Below are positions 60,969 through 64,000 of a stretch of DNA of 64,000 bases, in pieces. The notes under the pieces were generated by a model. The model was not told the origin of the DNA and searched no databases. It saw only the letters and a program-made list of their open reading frames with translations. The stretch's first letter is position 1. Every line of letters starts with the position of its first letter. Source of the stretch: Dichotomocladium elegans (taxonomy: Eukaryota; Mucoromycota; Mucoromycetes; Mucorales; Lichtheimiaceae); the NCBI GenBank assembly GCA_025716815.1, contig JAIXMN010000014.1, forward strand, positions 806,001 through 870,000, in the 5' to 3' direction. The translations under genes were made by a program, and so were the position numbers.

Positions 60969-62357
60969 ATGGCCGAAGGCAAATTCAGCGTTATTAAGAC
61001 CTATTTGAGATCTGTTGCGTGGAAGCAGTAGTACCAGGAGGCGTTGAAGAAGCTGGATCAGACTATCCACTTTCTTACCACTCACAAATAGCAGTTGTGG
61101 CGCTGGATCCTCCTCCACAAGCTGGACCGCAACCGCGACTTGGATCCCAGCGAGCTCTTCGGTCAAGCATTTGTTTATGAAGTATTCCTCAGTATGGCTG
61201 GGAGAAAGGTCATGCGTGTGAAGGTTAAGCCATCGACCAAGGCCATTAGGATGCTCATACAGACACACCTTGAAGTCTACACGAAATCTGCCGACATTGA
61301 GCCTGGGCAACACCGCAACATGTCCTAGGTGGCGTCCTATGTCAGCACTGACATCATGACAGCCTACAAAGTAATGTCCAGCTGCGATTTGGCGAGTGTT
61401 TCTGGTGTGCTATCGACCCTCTGTTGGGCGTATGCCAGTGAGAGGAAGCGACGCAGAAACTCTGATTCGAATAGCCTCCAGTCGGAAGCCCAGCACATCC
61501 TCGCTGAGTTATCATTGATCCTCCAAGCATACGGCGACACTGATGCGTTCGCAGAAGATGATGTCTACTATGACATCAAGAATTCTTAGAGGCAAGAGGG
61601 GCAAATTCAATCCAGTGCTTCCCTCTCCAAACTTCCTGGGCGTCATCCCATACGCACATATACACGCGAATCCTCTGCCAGCATATATCAAGGCATGCAT
61701 CCACAAAAGCACCATCGATCGAAAGGACATGGGGAGAGGTACCTGACCTCAAGTCCAAGGCATTCAAGGATAGGCACGGCAGAAGGTTCTCAGGTACGGT
61801 ACAAACGGATGGAGTATCTATATCAATCATACTCAAGACTCTTGACGCAAAAAGGTACCTAAATCACAAGCGAAATCGGGCTAACGACGATAGTAGGAGG
61901 AGCAAGGGCATTCGGGGGAAGCAAATCAAGCACGATCACTCTGCAGACTCTTACTACATTCAGGCCATCCCACAAGACAGATTACAAAACACCGAGGGAA
62001 TATGCCTGTCATTGACCCGGGTCATCGCGGTATTCTTTATGGGATGCATGAGTTGAGCCCGCCCAAGCTGCCCAAAATACACCCGTATACGCGCATCCAG
62101 CGGGCCCGAGAAACAAGGATGGTGCGCTTTCGGCAGATACGTGACATCGCCAAGGACCATTATGGTGACATTAACACTATCCGCGAGACCGAGGCTAGGC
62201 TTGCACAGATATCCCACAGCACCGTCAATGCCACCAGGTAAAAGCTCTTCATCGAGGCCCGAGGAAGGGAATGGTCAGTTCTCAGCTGCTTTTGCAGCAG
62301 TACCACCACTATCGACGCATCTCATGCAGAGAAAGTATGGGAGTGCAAAGGGTGATT
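60969..62357 (+). pseudogene. degenerate Fanzor/TnpB-like nuclease gene (mobile-element relic)
   Basis: A protein-like reading runs for about 1.4 kb but switches frame three times and carries stops, so it is dead. Frame A, 60969-61586: MAEGKFSVIKTYLRSVAWKQ, LFGQAFVYEVFL, HLEVYTKSADIEPGQH, interrupted by TAG at 61029, 61089 and 61326. Frame B, to about 61746: FLGVIPYAHIHANPLPAYI. Frame C, about 61740-61995: FSGTVQTDGVSISIIL. Frame B again, 62002-62357: MPVIDPGHRGILYGM, then REWSVLSCFC, interrupted by TAA at 62239. The TDGVS and IDPGHR blocks match my memory of the RuvC-like core of eukaryotic Fanzor proteins in Mucoromycota; Asp of IDPG would be the first catalytic acid. The C-terminal zinc-finger part is not seen. 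No terminal repeats or target duplication were identified. Confidence 0.55.
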
Positions 62358-63302
62358 GGGGGAAGTGTTGAGCCCGGAAAATACATCCATATACTACTGA
62401 TAATGAGGCGCATAATTACCCATTCCATCTGAAATTTCGTCTCTCTACCTATATCCACCAGAGACAGGCCGATGCTAGATTAGTGCGGACGATACGACTC
62501 AGATTCTGATGGCACACCATAAATATCATGGAAGTTGGACTGCACCCATGGCCCATTACCATGAGCCCATCCTCGGCGGGAAATACTCAACAGGCGTTCG
62601 TTCAGGGTGTAGTGGATTGACGAGTACCACACGTCCCTGACCTGTGCCAAGAGTTCCAGCCCCCCAGGGTCCTTTAAGCATGTGTCCAATCCGCGACCAT
62701 AGCAGTAAGTAAACCGTCCTAAAGTTAAATGCCATGGGCTTTCAAGGTGTACAAATTTAAATTGTTTAAAGTCTATGGAAGAGGTTGCAGGATTGTCTCG
62801 ATCGCGGCTTTGGAAGAGAGACATGGCTGCCGTGCTCAACTTCAGGCGCATCCTCCTGAACCTCCCGGCAATGGCGAAATTCCAGAACGGTTCAAATGTG
62901 CCAAGTTTCATGATGATGGTGAAAGTGACCTGACAGCTGTTAAGCTTGCAAAACGCAAGGTACAGTAACTGCTGCTTCTGCCATGAAATCACGAGTGCCT
63001 TGCTGGCGCAAGCCTGACTCCTGCAATCCCGCCTGAAGAACTTTCCGGTCTTGTTATCGCGTGGTTAAGATGCAATAAGCAAGATCGTCGAGTCACTCTC
63101 CATTAGATGAACAAAGGGCAGGTAGCCTATAGCTGAGCGGGGTGGGGAAAGAGCAGTACATCCCGCTGTGTGATAACAAATAGTCTTGAATTGACAATTT
63201 TCATGTTTTGCATATTGGATATGATGTAACGCTTTGAAGTTTGGTAAAAGAAAAGATTAGGCTATAAGCGCAAGAAACCTCGAAATTAGTGGATGCAATG
63301 CT
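62358..63302. other. flank of the relic; one unassigned frame
   Basis: A 170-aa minus-strand frame (62992-62480, with FVHLESPWHLTLGRF and HDIYGVPSESESYRPH) looks more ordered than chance, but a plus-strand frame overlaps it and no family is recognised. It could be a further exon of the broken gene to its right or an independent relic. Confidence 0.3.
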
Positions 63303-64000
63303 TTAGAAAAGCGATGAGACTGGGTCAAGTTCAACAATATCCTTGCAAGATTCTTCTTTCCTTGGCTTTACTGGCCGAGGCTTCAGCAATTCGTCAAGTG
63401 GCGTTCTCATTCTCTTCTCATATATATAGCTTTCATGGGATTCCTTCAAGGCTGTGATGGCATCATGCGCACGCTTGAGCAATTCCTACGAAGCGGATAA
63501 GTAATACTTATCGGACGGTCATGCGCAGGGCACTACCTTCAATCCTAGAAGAAAGTCCACAACCTCCAGAATCGCTCTCCTGTTCTCCGGACATTTGTCG
63601 ACCTTCACTTTGCTGTGTCATTCAAATGAAATGAACTCTCCTTGGTTGACAGGACGCATTATCCATAGCCGGATAAAGTCGTCTAATGACAGTTATCAAT
63701 TGTTTCTTAGACAATGATAATAAAAGATTTTCTTTGTTACTTTTGGAACTCGAGTGTAAGAATATCATCCATCAATGACGCATCGACATCACGATACACG
63801 ACAAATATTTTCTTAAGCATTGTAAAGCAGCCGAACGCGCCCTTATATGGTCGAAAACATGTCGACCTTTGTCTCTAGTGCTGTATGGGCTCGGTGCCTC
63901 AAGTAGAAGGACTTCGATACCAGATAATTTGGTATATACAGCAGCATACGCATCGTTCTTTGCCTGTTTCCAAAGCTCTAGAGGGGTCGCCCCTAATTGG
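63303..64000 (-). pseudogene. 3' part of a broken uncharacterised gene, runs off window
   Basis: Three blocks on the minus strand join in phase at their 3' end: 64000-63741, 63612-63537 and 63485-63303, ending in ELDPVSSLF. The first block reads QLGATPLELWKQAKNDAYA and IEVLLLEAPSPYSTRDKGRH, then shifts frame at about 63820 (SAALQ into MLKKIFVVYRD), as if one base had been lost. It resembles the same Mucoromycota-type repetitive protein families as the 39.6-41.4 kb gene, but the two do not align obviously here. No function is assigned; the 5' end lies beyond the window. Confidence 0.5.

Overview
The window looks like nuclear DNA from a filamentous fungus, most likely an early-diverging one (Mucoromycota-like). 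Seen in the sequence: genes broken by many short GT-AG introns (about 44-210 bp), fungal-type housekeeping genes (RPS5, RPS28, two mitochondrial complex I subunits, a SNF5 subunit, a Set3-like protein), and a Ty3/gypsy chromovirus. Two degenerate or repetitive protein families recall lineage-specific genes I associate with Mucoromycota. The taxon is inference; there is no rRNA or barcode gene here.

Layout. 1-4.9 kb: no supported gene. 4.9-6.7 kb: ankyrin-repeat protein. 7.6-8.7 kb: unresolved coding potential. 9.5-14.7 kb: complete, apparently young LTR retrotransposon with near-identical 189/190-bp LTRs, a 5-bp target duplication and an uninterrupted Gag-Pol with a C-terminal chromodomain. 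15.9-17.3 kb: tyrosine/dual-specificity phosphatase. 18.3-18.9 kb: possible relic of a small secreted protein. 20.2-27 kb: Set3-like PHD-SET protein, RPS5 and an L-type lectin cargo receptor, all on the minus strand. 28.5-29.3 kb: bHLH factor. 29.9-33.3 kb: divergent pair of an AP180-like ANTH clathrin adaptor and the complex I 30-kDa subunit. 33.5-36.2 kb: 13-exon coiled-coil protein of the ADIP/Msd1 type converging on RPS28. 36.4-37.4 kb: conserved protein of unknown function with a helix-turn-helix-like C-terminus. 39.6-41.4 kb: protein with a PD-(D/E)XK nuclease-like signature, possibly a pseudogene. 42.3-42.9 kb: small membrane protein. 46.2-48.2 kb: complex I NDUFB2-like subunit and SNF5. 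48.8-50.9 kb: selenoprotein-O-type pseudokinase. 51-57 kb: divergent pair of a long acidic disordered protein and a tandem START-domain, tail-anchored protein. 57.5-58.8 kb: type II membrane protein, probably a fucosyltransferase-like enzyme. 61-62.4 kb: heavily broken relic of a Fanzor/TnpB-like RNA-guided nuclease gene. 63.3-64 kb: broken gene running off the window.

The housekeeping genes do not form a pathway cluster. They sit in compact convergent or divergent pairs, separated by gene-poor tracts that hold the mobile-element material. Spliced coordinates were built by hand from GT-AG sites and reading-frame phase; each model marked as spliced closes in frame, but none has been tested against RNA or a database.
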